Below, in pieces: positions 10,338-18,447 of a stretch of 64,000 nt of DNA. The notes under the pieces are model-generated. The model did not search any database. It was given only the letters and a program-made list of their open reading frames with translations, and was not told where the DNA came from. The stretch lies in contig NZ_LMIE01000012.1 in assembly GCF_001428625.1 (NCBI RefSeq), forward strand, positions 388,900 to 452,899. The letters are read 5' to 3'. How positions within the stretch are numbered: the first letter of the stretch is position 1; every line of letters begins with the position of its first letter. The position numbers and the translations under genes were made by a program. The DNA comes from Hydrogenophaga sp. Root209. Lineage in GTDB: Bacteria > Pseudomonadota > Gammaproteobacteria > Burkholderiales > Burkholderiaceae_C.

Positions 10338-11543
10338 TCAGGCGCTGGCCACCGGCTCCAGCAGCACATACAGACCCATCACCGGTTTCTGCTGGTCTTC
10401 GCGCAGCGGGGCCTGCCAGGTCTGGCGCACGCGAAAGCCACCGAGTTCGGCCAGACGATCGATGTAGGCCGGTGAATGGGCGTAGCGCAGGCTGGGCAGC
10501 AACTTGAGTTCGCTGCCATCGGTGGAGAGTTCGACCGAAAACGCAAAACACCCGCCGGGCTGCAGGCGCTCACGCACGGCCTCGAACACCGCATCGAGCG
10601 CACCCACGTAGATGAACACATCGGCCGCGATCACGAGGTCGACCGGCTCGGTGCTCTCGCGCAGGAAGGCCAGCAGATCGCCCTGCACCACGCGTCGGTA
10701 GGCGCCACTGGCTCGGGCCTGGGCCACCATGGCCGCGGACAGGTCCACCCCGTCCACCGTCCCGGCCTGAGCCTGGATGAGACGACCGCACAGGCCGGTG
10801 CCGCAGCCGAGATCGAGCACGCGCTCGAAGCGCTGCCCGCTGGCGCGCAGTGGCGCCAGCAAGGTGCTGTGCGCCTGGTGGTTGAGTTGTTCGACCAGGT
10901 GCGTCTGGAAGTCGTCGGCGTATTCGTCGAACAAGGCTTCCACGTACAGGGCGGGCGGATGGGCCGGCACAGGGCCATCCTGCACCGAGGACAAATAGAA
11001 ACGGTTGAGCGTTTCATCGCCCCCTTTGGCCAGCGCCTGCTCGTAGCAACGCGCGGCCTCCGCATGGCGCCCGGTGTCGCGCATCAGGCTGCCGCGCTGG
11101 CTCCAGGCTTCGGCCAGGTTGGGCTCGATGGCGATGGCCTGGTCGAGCGCCTGCAGCACCTCCCCCGGCTGCTGCAGGCGCAAGCGGCACATGGCCAGCG
11201 ACAGCCACAGTTGCCCGGTGTTCGCGCCCAGCCGAATGCCGTGTTGCAGCGCTTGCGCCGCTTCGCTCCAATGAGACAGCGCCTCGTGCGAGAGCCCGAG
11301 CGCGATCCAGGCGTCGCGGTGCGCGGGGTTGGCCTTCGTGGCCTGGGTGAGCGTGGCCACGGCCTCGGGCCACTGGCGCAACCGGCACTGTGTCACGCCC
11401 AGGTTGGCAAGGATGGAGGGGCGCCCCGGCACCAGCGCGAGCGCGGCCTGGTAGCGGGCTGCGGCGTCTTCCAGCCGGCCCGCCTCGAACAAGGCATTGC
11501 CTTCGAAGAAATGGGCCTTGGCTTGTTCGGTGGGACCGGTCAT
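10338..11543 (-). CDS. TPR-repeat SAM-dependent methyltransferase
   Basis: 401 residues. Residues about 5-175 are four or five tetratricopeptide repeats (GNALFEAGRLEDAAARYQAAL and so on); residues about 200-400 are a class I methyltransferase with VLDLGCGTGLCGRLI as motif I and DLVIAADVFIYVGAL as motif IV. This is the COG4976 'predicted TPR-methyltransferase' layout, target unknown. Ends 6 bases from the convergent EEP gene. The start at 11543 begins with MTGPTEQAKAHF, leading straight into the first TPR helix. Confidence 0.88.
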   Translation of the reverse strand: MTGPTEQAKAHFFEGNALFEAGRLEDAAARYQAALALVPGRPSILANLGVTQCRLRQWPEAVATLTQATKANPAHRDAWIALGLSHEALSHWSEAAQALQHGIRLGANTGQLWLSLAMCRLRLQQPGEVLQALDQAIAIEPNLAEAWSQRGSLMRDTGRHAEAARCYEQALAKGGDETLNRFYLSSVQDGPVPAHPPALYVEALFDEYADDFQTHLVEQLNHQAHSTLLAPLRASGQRFERVLDLGCGTGLCGRLIQAQAGTVDGVDLSAAMVAQARASGAYRRVVQGDLLAFLRESTEPVDLVIAADVFIYVGALDAVFEAVRERLQPGGCFAFSVELSTDGSELKLLPSLRYAHSPAYIDRLAELGGFRVRQTWQAPLREDQQKPVMGLYVLLEPVASA

Positions 11544-11743
11544 GGCGCAGTACCTTACACGAGCCCCCTCGTACCCAGGGTGCAGAGGCAAGCCGTGCCG
11601 TACTGTCGGGAAAAATTACAGAAGGCGAAGAACCAGACCGTGTCCAACACCTCACCCCGGGCGTGGAGCGCAATGGCTCAATAGTTGCTTACCAATCGTT
11701 ACACGGGCCCGATCGCCGCCCTTGCAACACAGGTAACCCACAC

Positions 11744-12502
11744 ATGACAACTCTCTGGAAAAACACCTTGGTCCGCAGCGTGCTCGCACTGGGTCTCGCA
11801 TCGACGCAGGCATTCGCGGTGGCCGCTCCCATCTACTGGACCGACTGGACCGGTGGGGACCTCGATGCATCGGCAGGCTTCCAGGCCCAAGGCACCATCA
11901 CCACGAGCACCAGCTCGGTGACGGTTACCTACGTCAACCGCAACGGCGTGGGGTTCTATCAGCCCAGCGGCGGCATCGACTACTACACCGGCGGCGATGC
12001 ATCCACTTCACCGTTCACCAGCGCGCTGGTGGACAACCGTCCGACCGGTTCGGACATCATTGCGCTGCAGTTCGCGGGCACGCAGTCGCTCAGCTTCTCC
12101 CAGGCCATCGCCAATCCGGTGTTCTCCTATGTCAGCCTGAACGGCAACGGGTATGCCTTCGACCAGGACTTCGACATCCTCAGCTTCGGCTCGCCCAGCG
12201 ACGGCAACGCCTGTGGCTACTGGGGTTGCGGCACCTCATTCAAGCAGATCGTCGACATCGGCGGTGGCGTCATGGAATACCGCTTGCTCGGTACCGGCGA
12301 GCCACACGGCACGCTGCGCTTCACCGGCACCTTCGACACGGTCAGCTGGCGCAGCCTGAGCAACGAGTACTGGAACGGCTTCACGGTCGGTGTGCAGGGC
12401 ACTGCGGCCGAGGTGTTTGATGTGCCGGAACCCGGCAGCATCGCCTTGCTGGGTCTGGCCCTGGTCGGCATGGCCGCGGCTCGCCGGCGCAAGGCGGCCT
12501 GA
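11744..12502 (+). CDS. PEP-CTERM sorting-domain secreted protein
   Basis: 252 residues: an N-terminal signal peptide (TLVRSVLALGLASTQAFAVA), a beta-rich body with no family I recognise, and the C-terminal tag VPEPGSIALLGLALVGMAAARRRKA, which combines the VPEP motif, a hydrophobic helix and an Arg-rich tail. Such proteins are processed by exosortase and displayed at the outer surface, usually with exopolysaccharide. Two cysteines (CGYWGC) may form a disulfide. A hairpin terminator follows. No exosortase gene lies in this window. Confidence 0.9.
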   Translation: MTTLWKNTLVRSVLALGLASTQAFAVAAPIYWTDWTGGDLDASAGFQAQGTITTSTSSVTVTYVNRNGVGFYQPSGGIDYYTGGDASTSPFTSALVDNRPTGSDIIALQFAGTQSLSFSQAIANPVFSYVSLNGNGYAFDQDFDILSFGSPSDGNACGYWGCGTSFKQIVDIGGGVMEYRLLGTGEPHGTLRFTGTFDTVSWRSLSNEYWNGFTVGVQGTAAEVFDVPEPGSIALLGLALVGMAAARRRKAA

Positions 12503-12549
12503 GATCCAGGTGAAGTCCGGGTCGCCTCAGGCCCGCGACGTTCCCGATA

Positions 12550-12576
12550 CAACAGGGCGGCTTGACCGCCCTGTTG
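12550..12576. terminator. Bidirectional hairpin between convergent genes
   Basis: Perfect 11-bp stem (CAACAGGGCGG with CCGCCCTGTTG, loop CTTGA) between the ends of the PEP-CTERM gene and the enoyl-CoA hydratase gene. There is no long T run on either side, so it is a weak intrinsic or a bidirectional terminator. Confidence 0.75.
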
Positions 12577-12580
12577 CATT

Positions 12581-13345
12581 TCACACTTTCGAAAAATCAG
12601 GCTTGCGGCGTTCCATGAACGCGCCAAACGCCTCCTTGGCGGCCGGCTCGCCGAGCATGCGGCCGAAGCTCGCGCCTTCTTCGGCCATCACCTCCATCAC
12701 CTGCTTGAGCTGGCCCTTCTTCATCAGGCGCTTGGTCTCGATCAAGGCGGTGATGGGCTTGGCGGCCATCTTGCGCGCCGCGGTCTGCGCATAGCCGGCC
12801 ACTTCCAGCGGCGGCAGCACGCGGTTGACCAGTCCCACTTCGAGCGCGGCCTCGGCCATGAAGGGTTCGCCCAGCAGCAACGCCTCGGCGGCGCGGTGGT
12901 AGCCCAGCATCTGCGGCACCAGCAGGCTGCTGGCCGCTTCGGGGCACAGGCCCAGGTTCACGAAGGGCATGGAGAAGGCGGCGTTGTCGCCCGCGTAGAC
13001 CAGGTCGCAGTGGAACAGCATCGTGGTGCCCACACCCACGGCCGGGCCGCACACGGCGGCGATCAGCGGCTTGGGGAACTGCGCAATGCCGCGCAGGAAG
13101 CGGAACACCGGTGAATCGGTGGTGGCCGGCGGGTTGTTGAGGAAGTCGCCGATGTCGTTGCCGGACGAGAAGATGGTCTCGTTGCCCTGGAGCACCACGC
13201 AGCGCACGGCCGCGTCGTCCTGCGCGGCCTGCAAGGCATCGGCCAGTGCGCCGTACATGGCGGCGGTGATGGAGTTCTTCTTGTCGGGGCGGTTGAACGT
13301 GAGGGTGCAGACGCCGGCTTCGGTGTGGACGAGGATGTCGCTCAT
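12581..13345 (-). CDS. Enoyl-CoA hydratase/isomerase family protein
   Basis: 254 residues of the crotonase fold. FSSGNDIGDF and CGPAVGVGTTMLFHCD supply the two oxyanion-hole amides, and LGLCPEAASS carries a Glu in the position of the isomerase-type catalytic residue. Only this Glu is obvious, so a delta3-delta2 enoyl-CoA isomerase is at least as likely as a hydratase. The start at 13345 (MSDILVHTE) matches the family N-terminus. Monocistronic on the minus strand, close to other acyl-CoA genes. Confidence 0.88.
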   Translation of the reverse strand: MSDILVHTEAGVCTLTFNRPDKKNSITAAMYGALADALQAAQDDAAVRCVVLQGNETIFSSGNDIGDFLNNPPATTDSPVFRFLRGIAQFPKPLIAAVCGPAVGVGTTMLFHCDLVYAGDNAAFSMPFVNLGLCPEAASSLLVPQMLGYHRAAEALLLGEPFMAEAALEVGLVNRVLPPLEVAGYAQTAARKMAAKPITALIETKRLMKKGQLKQVMEVMAEEGASFGRMLGEPAAKEAFGAFMERRKPDFSKV

Positions 13346-13530
13346 GGGGGGTCTCTCGGTGGGCAAAAGGGAAGCCGCAAATTACCACGAACGGGCGTGC
13401 TTTTCTGGGTCGCGCTCCCGAGGTCTGACGGGTGCGTGACAGCGTGTATCGGCACCGGCTTTCAGCAGGTGCCCGCCTACACTTGGCCGCATCCCGGCGC
13501 CTGGACGCCGCTTCTGCACACAGGTGTTTC

Positions 13531-15786
13531 ATGCGCTCCCGTTCCATTCTTCTGATCCTCACCACGGTGGCGACGCTGCTCGTGCCACTGCCCTCGGCCG
13601 CCCAGGGCAGCAACGCCGGTGAACGCCCTCGCGTGGCCCTGGTGCTCTCGGGCGGCGGGGCGCGCGGCTTTGCGCATGTGGGCGTGCTCAAGGCGCTGGA
13701 AGCCGCGCGGGTGCCGGTGGACATGATCGTGGGCACCTCGATGGGCGCGATCATCGGCGGGCTCTACGCCAGTGGCATGAAGGCGGACGATCTGGAGCGC
13801 GAGATCGTCGAGGTGGATTGGGGTGGTCTCTTCAACAGCCGCGAGCCGCGCCAGCTGCTCTCGCAACGCCGCAAGGAAGAGGACTTCGAGCTCTCACCGG
13901 TGCTGCTGCTGGGCTTTCGCGACGGCGAGTTCCAGCTGCCCACGGGCGCCGTGTCCAGCCGCTCACTGGAAATGCTGCTGCGCCGCTACACGCTCTCGAC
14001 CCGTCACCTGGAGTCGTTCGACCAGTTGCCCACGCCGTTTCGCGCCGTGGCCACCGACATGGAGACCGGCCTGGCGGTGGTGATGGACCGGGGCGACCTG
14101 GCCGCGGCGCTGCGCGCCAGCATGTCGGTGCCCGGTGTGTTCTCACCCCTATCGATCGACGACCGCATCCTGGGCGACGGCGGGCTGGTGAACAACCTGC
14201 CGGTGGACGTGGCCAGGGCCATGGGCGCCGAGGTGATCATCGCGGTGAACATCGGCACGCCGCTGGCCGGGCGCGACACGCTGGACACGGTGCTGGGTGT
14301 GACGACACAGATGGTCAACATCCTGACCGAACAGAACGTGCAGGCCAGCATCGCCACGCTCACGCCGAAAGACCTGCTGCTCGCGCCTCCGCTGGGCAAG
14401 CTCACGTCAAGCGACTTCGACAAGGCGGTCGAACTGGTGAAGATGGGCAACGAGTACGCACGAACCGTGAGCGAGGCGCTTGCGCGCTTCGCGGTGGACG
14501 AGCCACGCTACGCGGGCTGGGTGAAGTCGCGCAGCGCACAGGCGCTGGCCAACGCCGACCGGGTAGGACGGATCGGTGCCATCCGCTTTGAAGGCGTGAG
14601 CGAAGAGCGCGCGGCGCGCCTGGCCCGGGCGCTGGACACCGAACCCGGCCAGCGGCTGGACGTGCCCAGACTCGAGGCCGATCTGCAGAAGCTCTCGGTC
14701 AGCGGCGACTACGAACGCATCGACTACACGCTGAGCCGGCGCGAGGACAACGGCACGGAGGACCTGACGATCAAGCTGCGCGAAAACGCCTGGGGCCCGA
14801 ACTACCTGCGGGTGGGGCTGGACCTGCGCACCGACTTCCAGGGAGAGGGCGCGTTCAACCTGCGCATCAGCCACAACCGGCACTGGCTCAACGAGAGCGG
14901 GGCCGAGTGGCGCAACCGGGTGCAGCTCGGCGAGACGGTGGGCCTGTACTCCGAGATCTACCAGCCGCTGGGCGTGAACAGCGAACGCTTCGCGGCGGCC
15001 TACGTGGACACCAGCATCAACAAGGTCGAGCTGTTCAGCGACGAGGGTGACGCGCTCGCGCTGGTGCAGCGGCAAGGCATCAAGGTCGGCGCCGACCTGG
15101 GCTGGCCCATCGGCCTGCGTGGCACCATCGGTGAGGCGCGCCTGGGTGTGGTGGCCAGTGCGCATCGGGCCAAGCCCGAACTGATCTCGTCCGCGCTGCC
15201 GGTCACCGCGCAGACGGTGCGCTGGACCGAGCGTGGCCTGCGTGCCGCCGTCATGGCCGACCAGCTCGACTTCGCCAACTTCCCCTCGCGCGGCTACCGC
15301 GGACAGGCCGAGTTGTCGTGGGGGCGGCGCCAGGTGGACGGCGGCGAGACCAGCGACTTCACCCGGCTGGAGAGTTCGTTCACCGCGGTGAAGAGCTGGG
15401 GCGTGCACACGTTCAACGTCGGCGGCCGCATGGCCTACACCAACCAGATTCCTCTGGCCGCCATCGACGAGTATTCGCTTGGCGGTTTCCAGAACCTCTC
15501 GGGCTACCGCACGGCACAGGTGGCGGGCAACTACCTGCTGTTCGGCCGGCTCACTTACTACCAGCGCCTGCCTTATTCGGTCGGGGTGGCGCGCGCCTTG
15601 TTCGTGGGGGGATCGCTCGAGGCCGGCAACGCCTGGACCGAGCGCAGCGACATCACGTTGCGGCAGTTGCGCGGCGCCGGTAGCCTGTTTGTGGGGGCGG
15701 ACACCGGCATCGGGCCGCTGTATCTCAGCATCGTGAGCGCGCCCAAGGGCTACACCGGGCTCTACCTGTTCCTGGGCAGGCCCTGA
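13531..15786 (+). CDS. Patatin-like phospholipase with C-terminal beta-barrel (type Vd, PlpD-like)
   Basis: 751 residues. Signal peptide to about residue 26; patatin domain about 34-330 with the GGGARG oxyanion loop (41-46), nucleophile Ser70 in GTSMG and catalytic Asp216 in GDGG. Residues about 375-445 resemble one POTRA domain and the rest (from LRVGLDLRTDFQG) is a BamA/TamA-like 16-strand barrel ending in a hydrophobic LYLFLGRP. This matches PlpD, in which the lipase is exported through its own barrel. I prefer the ATG at 13531, which starts the signal peptide; an upstream GTG or ATG would add a non-signal tail. Confidence 0.9.
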   Translation: MRSRSILLILTTVATLLVPLPSAAQGSNAGERPRVALVLSGGGARGFAHVGVLKALEAARVPVDMIVGTSMGAIIGGLYASGMKADDLEREIVEVDWGGLFNSREPRQLLSQRRKEEDFELSPVLLLGFRDGEFQLPTGAVSSRSLEMLLRRYTLSTRHLESFDQLPTPFRAVATDMETGLAVVMDRGDLAAALRASMSVPGVFSPLSIDDRILGDGGLVNNLPVDVARAMGAEVIIAVNIGTPLAGRDTLDTVLGVTTQMVNILTEQNVQASIATLTPKDLLLAPPLGKLTSSDFDKAVELVKMGNEYARTVSEALARFAVDEPRYAGWVKSRSAQALANADRVGRIGAIRFEGVSEERAARLARALDTEPGQRLDVPRLEADLQKLSVSGDYERIDYTLSRREDNGTEDLTIKLRENAWGPNYLRVGLDLRTDFQGEGAFNLRISHNRHWLNESGAEWRNRVQLGETVGLYSEIYQPLGVNSERFAAAYVDTSINKVELFSDEGDALALVQRQGIKVGADLGWPIGLRGTIGEARLGVVASAHRAKPELISSALPVTAQTVRWTERGLRAAVMADQLDFANFPSRGYRGQAELSWGRRQVDGGETSDFTRLESSFTAVKSWGVHTFNVGGRMAYTNQIPLAAIDEYSLGGFQNLSGYRTAQVAGNYLLFGRLTYYQRLPYSVGVARALFVGGSLEAGNAWTERSDITLRQLRGAGSLFVGADTGIGPLYLSIVSAPKGYTGLYLFLGRP

Positions 15787-15792
15787 AGGCGG

Positions 15793-16602
15793 TCACTCCT
15801 TGAAGTAAACCACCTGGTGCGTGGTGGCCAGCAACGCGCCGGCCTCGCTCCAGACCTGCGCGGTCTGGTCGAAGAAGCCGTTGCGCAACGCCTGGGCACT
15901 GGCCTGACCTTTCAGCCAGCCCGCTCCGGCGGATGCCAGTTGCGCCGAACCGGCGTGGAAGTACACCGTCATCGACACGGTGCCCGCTGGCACCCGCGTG
16001 GCGCGGCGCAGCCACACGCGCGGGTAGAACACATCGGCCATGGCGGTGAGGCTGCAGAAGTCGAGCGCTCGGGCGGGTTCGTCGCGCATCCACAGCGTGG
16101 TGCGGCTGGCGTCGCCGCTGCCGTCCCACGCGGTGGGGATGGAACCCTCGGTGATGCGGATGTCGTAGCGTTTGACCCACTCCACCATCGCGGCCATGTT
16201 GGGTTTGCCGACCGCGTCGGGTGCGGGCATGTCGGGCGCGGCCAGCTCGTCCACGCTCCAGGTTTCGCGGCGCGCGGCCGTCACGGCGGTGGCGGTGAGC
16301 ACGGTCTCGCCTGCCTGCACGATCTCCACCACCCAATGCTGGGTGGATCGGTTGGTGCGGGCTGCCCGTGCGATCACTTCAAACGGACCATCGGCCAGCG
16401 CAGCGGCGTAGTTCACCGTGAGCGCCACCGGCTCGCCCAGCAGGGCTGGGTGCTGCAGCACGGCGCTGAGCGCGGTGGCCGCCGTGACGCCACCAAACGG
16501 CCCGACCATGTTGGCGTAGGCGGGCGAAGTCGCGCCTGCGAAGCGCCCCTCACCGAGCGGCTGCAGGGCGATGGCTGAGTCGAATGCGTGCTGAGTGGTC
16601 AT
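15793..16602 (-). CDS. Acyl-CoA thioesterase family protein (TesB-like double hotdog)
   Basis: 269 residues. The N-terminal half has YANMVGPFGGVTAATALSA and the C-terminal half ALDFCSLTAMADVFYPRVW, the duplicated hotdog arrangement of the 4HBT_3/TesB-like family. Would hydrolyse acyl-CoA to free acid and CoA; chain length unknown. Last gene of the beta-oxidation cluster, separated from the thiolase by a repeat-containing 170-bp gap, so it may have its own promoter. The upstream open frame to 16713 is not supported. Confidence 0.8.
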   Translation of the reverse strand: MTTQHAFDSAIALQPLGEGRFAGATSPAYANMVGPFGGVTAATALSAVLQHPALLGEPVALTVNYAAALADGPFEVIARAARTNRSTQHWVVEIVQAGETVLTATAVTAARRETWSVDELAAPDMPAPDAVGKPNMAAMVEWVKRYDIRITEGSIPTAWDGSGDASRTTLWMRDEPARALDFCSLTAMADVFYPRVWLRRATRVPAGTVSMTVYFHAGSAQLASAGAGWLKGQASAQALRNGFFDQTAQVWSEAGALLATTHQVVYFKE

Positions 16603-16692
16603 GCGGGGAGTTTGCAAGAGAGCTGAGAATTCCGGCGTCCACCCCGCGACAGACCGGTCCGGAGCGAGCCAACGTTCACCAGGGATGCCAAG

Positions 16693-16772
16693 GGTCCGGC
16701 TCCGCCGGCCCAAGGCATCGCCCCCCTTTCAGGGGGGTGACGCGCTGACAGCGCGGCGCGGGGGGTGGGTCG
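16693..16772. repeat. Dispersed intergenic repeat, copy A
   Basis: G+C-rich block running GGCTCCGCCGG, then CATCGCCCCCCT, then CAGGGGGGTG and GCGCGGGGGG, just downstream of the thiolase. The same succession occurs in inverted orientation at 58204-58273. The Gx run and Cx run can form a strong hairpin and may end transcription after the thiolase. Confidence 0.7.
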
Positions 16773-17981
16773 TCAGACCCTTTCAATGATTCCAGCAGCC
16801 CCTTGGCCCATGCCCACGCACATGGTGACCATGCCGTAGCGCTTGTTGTGGCGCTTGAGCGCGTGCACTACGGTGGCCGCGCGGATGGCGCCGGTGGCCC
16901 CGAGCGGATGGCCCAGTGCGATCGCGCCGCCCATGGGATTGACCTTGCTTGGGTCCAGGCCCAGCGTGTTCATGACCGCGAGCGACTGCGCTGCAAAGGC
17001 TTCGTTGAGTTCGAACCAGTCGATGTCGTCCTGCTTCAGGCCGGCGTATTTCAGCGCGGCCGGAATGGCTTCGATCGGCCCCACACCCATGATGTGCGGC
17101 GGCACACCGCGCGAGGCGTAGCTGACGAAGCGCGCCAGCGGCGTGAGGTTGTAGCGCTTCAGGGCGGCTTCGCTCACGAGGATGAGCGCGCCCGCACCGT
17201 CGCTGGTCTGCGAACTGTTGCCGGCCGTGACCGAGCCGCGCGCGGCGAACACGGTGCGCAGCTTGGCCAGTCCTTCGATGGACGTGTCGGGCCGCGCGCC
17301 TTCGTCCAGGCTCACCGTGCGGGTGGTGGTGCTGACCTCGGCGGTTTCCAGGTTCACGCTGCGTTCGGTCACTTCCACCGGCGTGATCTCGTCGGTGAAC
17401 TCGCCGTTCTTCATGGCCAGCACGGCGCGCTGGTGGGACTGCACGGCAAACGCGTCCTGCGCGTCGCGCGAGACCTTCCACTGCTGCGCCACCTTCTCGG
17501 CCGTGAGGCCCATGCCATAGGCGATGCCGTAACTCTCCACGTCGTCGGTGTTGGTGAAGATGGTGGGCGAGAGGCTGGGCGAGTTGCCCATCATGGGCAC
17601 CATGCTCATGCTCTCGGTGCCGGCGGCGATCATCACGTCGGCCTCGCCCACGCGGATGCGGTCGGCCGCCATCTGCAGGGCCGAGAGGCCCGAGGCGCAG
17701 AAGCGGTTGACCGTGATGCCCCCCACGCTGTGCGGCAGGCCGGCCAGGATGGCCCCGATGCGCGCCACGTTCAGGCCCTGTTGCGCCTCGGGGATCGCGC
17801 AGCCGCAGATGACGTCTTCAATGGCCTTGGGGTCGAGCGTGGGCACCTGCGACAGTGCCGAGCGCAGCGCGAGGGCGAGCATGTCGTCCGGGCGCAGGTG
17901 TTTGAACGAGCCTTTGTGCGAACGGCCGATGGGGGTGCGGGTGGCGGCGACGATGTAGGCGTCTTGAATCTGTTTGCTCAT
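16773..17981 (-). CDS. Acetyl-CoA C-acyltransferase (beta-ketothiolase)
   Basis: 402 residues of the thiolase family. The nucleophile Cys lies in the VNRFCASGLSAL stretch, the second Cys in the C-terminal MVTMCVGMGQG, and the His in GGAIALGHPLGATG. It cleaves 3-ketoacyl-CoA to acetyl-CoA and shortened acyl-CoA. Fits as FadA partner of the HAD/ECH gene in the same operon, although a DUF559 gene is now wedged between them. AGGA before the ATG at 17981. Confidence 0.93.
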   Translation of the reverse strand: MSKQIQDAYIVAATRTPIGRSHKGSFKHLRPDDMLALALRSALSQVPTLDPKAIEDVICGCAIPEAQQGLNVARIGAILAGLPHSVGGITVNRFCASGLSALQMAADRIRVGEADVMIAAGTESMSMVPMMGNSPSLSPTIFTNTDDVESYGIAYGMGLTAEKVAQQWKVSRDAQDAFAVQSHQRAVLAMKNGEFTDEITPVEVTERSVNLETAEVSTTTRTVSLDEGARPDTSIEGLAKLRTVFAARGSVTAGNSSQTSDGAGALILVSEAALKRYNLTPLARFVSYASRGVPPHIMGVGPIEAIPAALKYAGLKQDDIDWFELNEAFAAQSLAVMNTLGLDPSKVNPMGGAIALGHPLGATGAIRAATVVHALKRHNKRYGMVTMCVGMGQGAAGIIERV

Positions 17982-17989
17982 GGAGGTTC

Positions 17990-18373
17990 CTAAGTGTCTT
18001 GCCCCCTCTCCCGCGTGCGGGAGAGGGTTGGGGTGAGGGCCTGCAACGTCAGCCAGATCTTCTCCAGCACGGCAGGGGTTTCGTTCATGACTTCGTGGTT
18101 CCAGAAGCGGATCACCGTGAGGCCTTGCGCTTCAATCAACGCAGTACGCGCTTGGTCGTACGCCTGTTGTCCGCTGTGCTGGCCACCATCGATCTCGATG
18201 ACCAGACCAGCTTCAAGACAAACGAAGTCGAGGATGTAGGGGCCGAGCGGACGCTGTCTGCGGAACTTGAAGCCTTGAAAGCGGCGACCCTTCAACTGCA
18301 GCCAGAGCAGGCTCTCCGCTTCTGCCATCTGACCGCGCAACTCGCGCGCTTTTTCCTTTGCGTCGGCCCTCAC
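17990..18373 (-). CDS. DUF559 (Vsr-like) endonuclease-domain protein
   Basis: 127 residues, DUF559/VSR-fold: GRRFQGFKFRRQRPLGPYILDFVCLEAGLVIEIDGGQH carries the conserved R-Q-P...D-F-C...E-I-D-G core of the endonuclease-like domain. The coding region is bounded by inverted repeats: its GTG start (18373) and ribosome-binding GGGAGAGGG lie in the right repeat (18365-18387), and its last 15 or so codons (LTPTLSRTRERG and onward) are made of the left repeat. It sits between two beta-oxidation genes, 8 bases from the thiolase start. Likely a passenger of a repeat element; nuclease activity is untested. Confidence 0.85.
   Translation of the reverse strand: MRADAKEKARELRGQMAEAESLLWLQLKGRRFQGFKFRRQRPLGPYILDFVCLEAGLVIEIDGGQHSGQQAYDQARTALIEAQGLTVIRFWNHEVMNETPAVLEKIWLTLQALTPTLSRTRERGQDT
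18004..18041. repeat. Left inverted repeat of the DUF559 cassette
   Basis: 18004-18027 is a perfect 11-bp hairpin (CCCTCTCCCGC, loop GT, GCGGGAGAGGG); 18019-18041 is a 23-base segment repeated exactly, inverted, at 18365-18387. Overlaps the 3' end of the DUF559 frame. Confidence 0.92.
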
Positions 18374-18414
18374 CCCAACCCTCTCCCACCCTCTCCCGCA
18401 CGCGGGAGAGGGGG
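18365..18414. repeat. Right inverted repeat of the DUF559 cassette
   Basis: 18365-18387 is the exact inverted copy of 18019-18041, followed by a second hairpin with arms at 18389-18399 and 18402-18412. Compared with the left copy it carries a small internal duplication (CCCTCTCCCAC before CCTCTCCCGC). It also supplies the ribosome-binding site and GTG of the DUF559 gene. Confidence 0.92.
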
Positions 18415-18447
18415 TAAGTCACTTCGGCCTCGGCGCGTTTCATCACG

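Noticed and set aside
17990-18414. Insertion sequence
   Set aside because: No transposase; only a DUF559 gene and hairpin repeats, with no target-site duplication that I can see.
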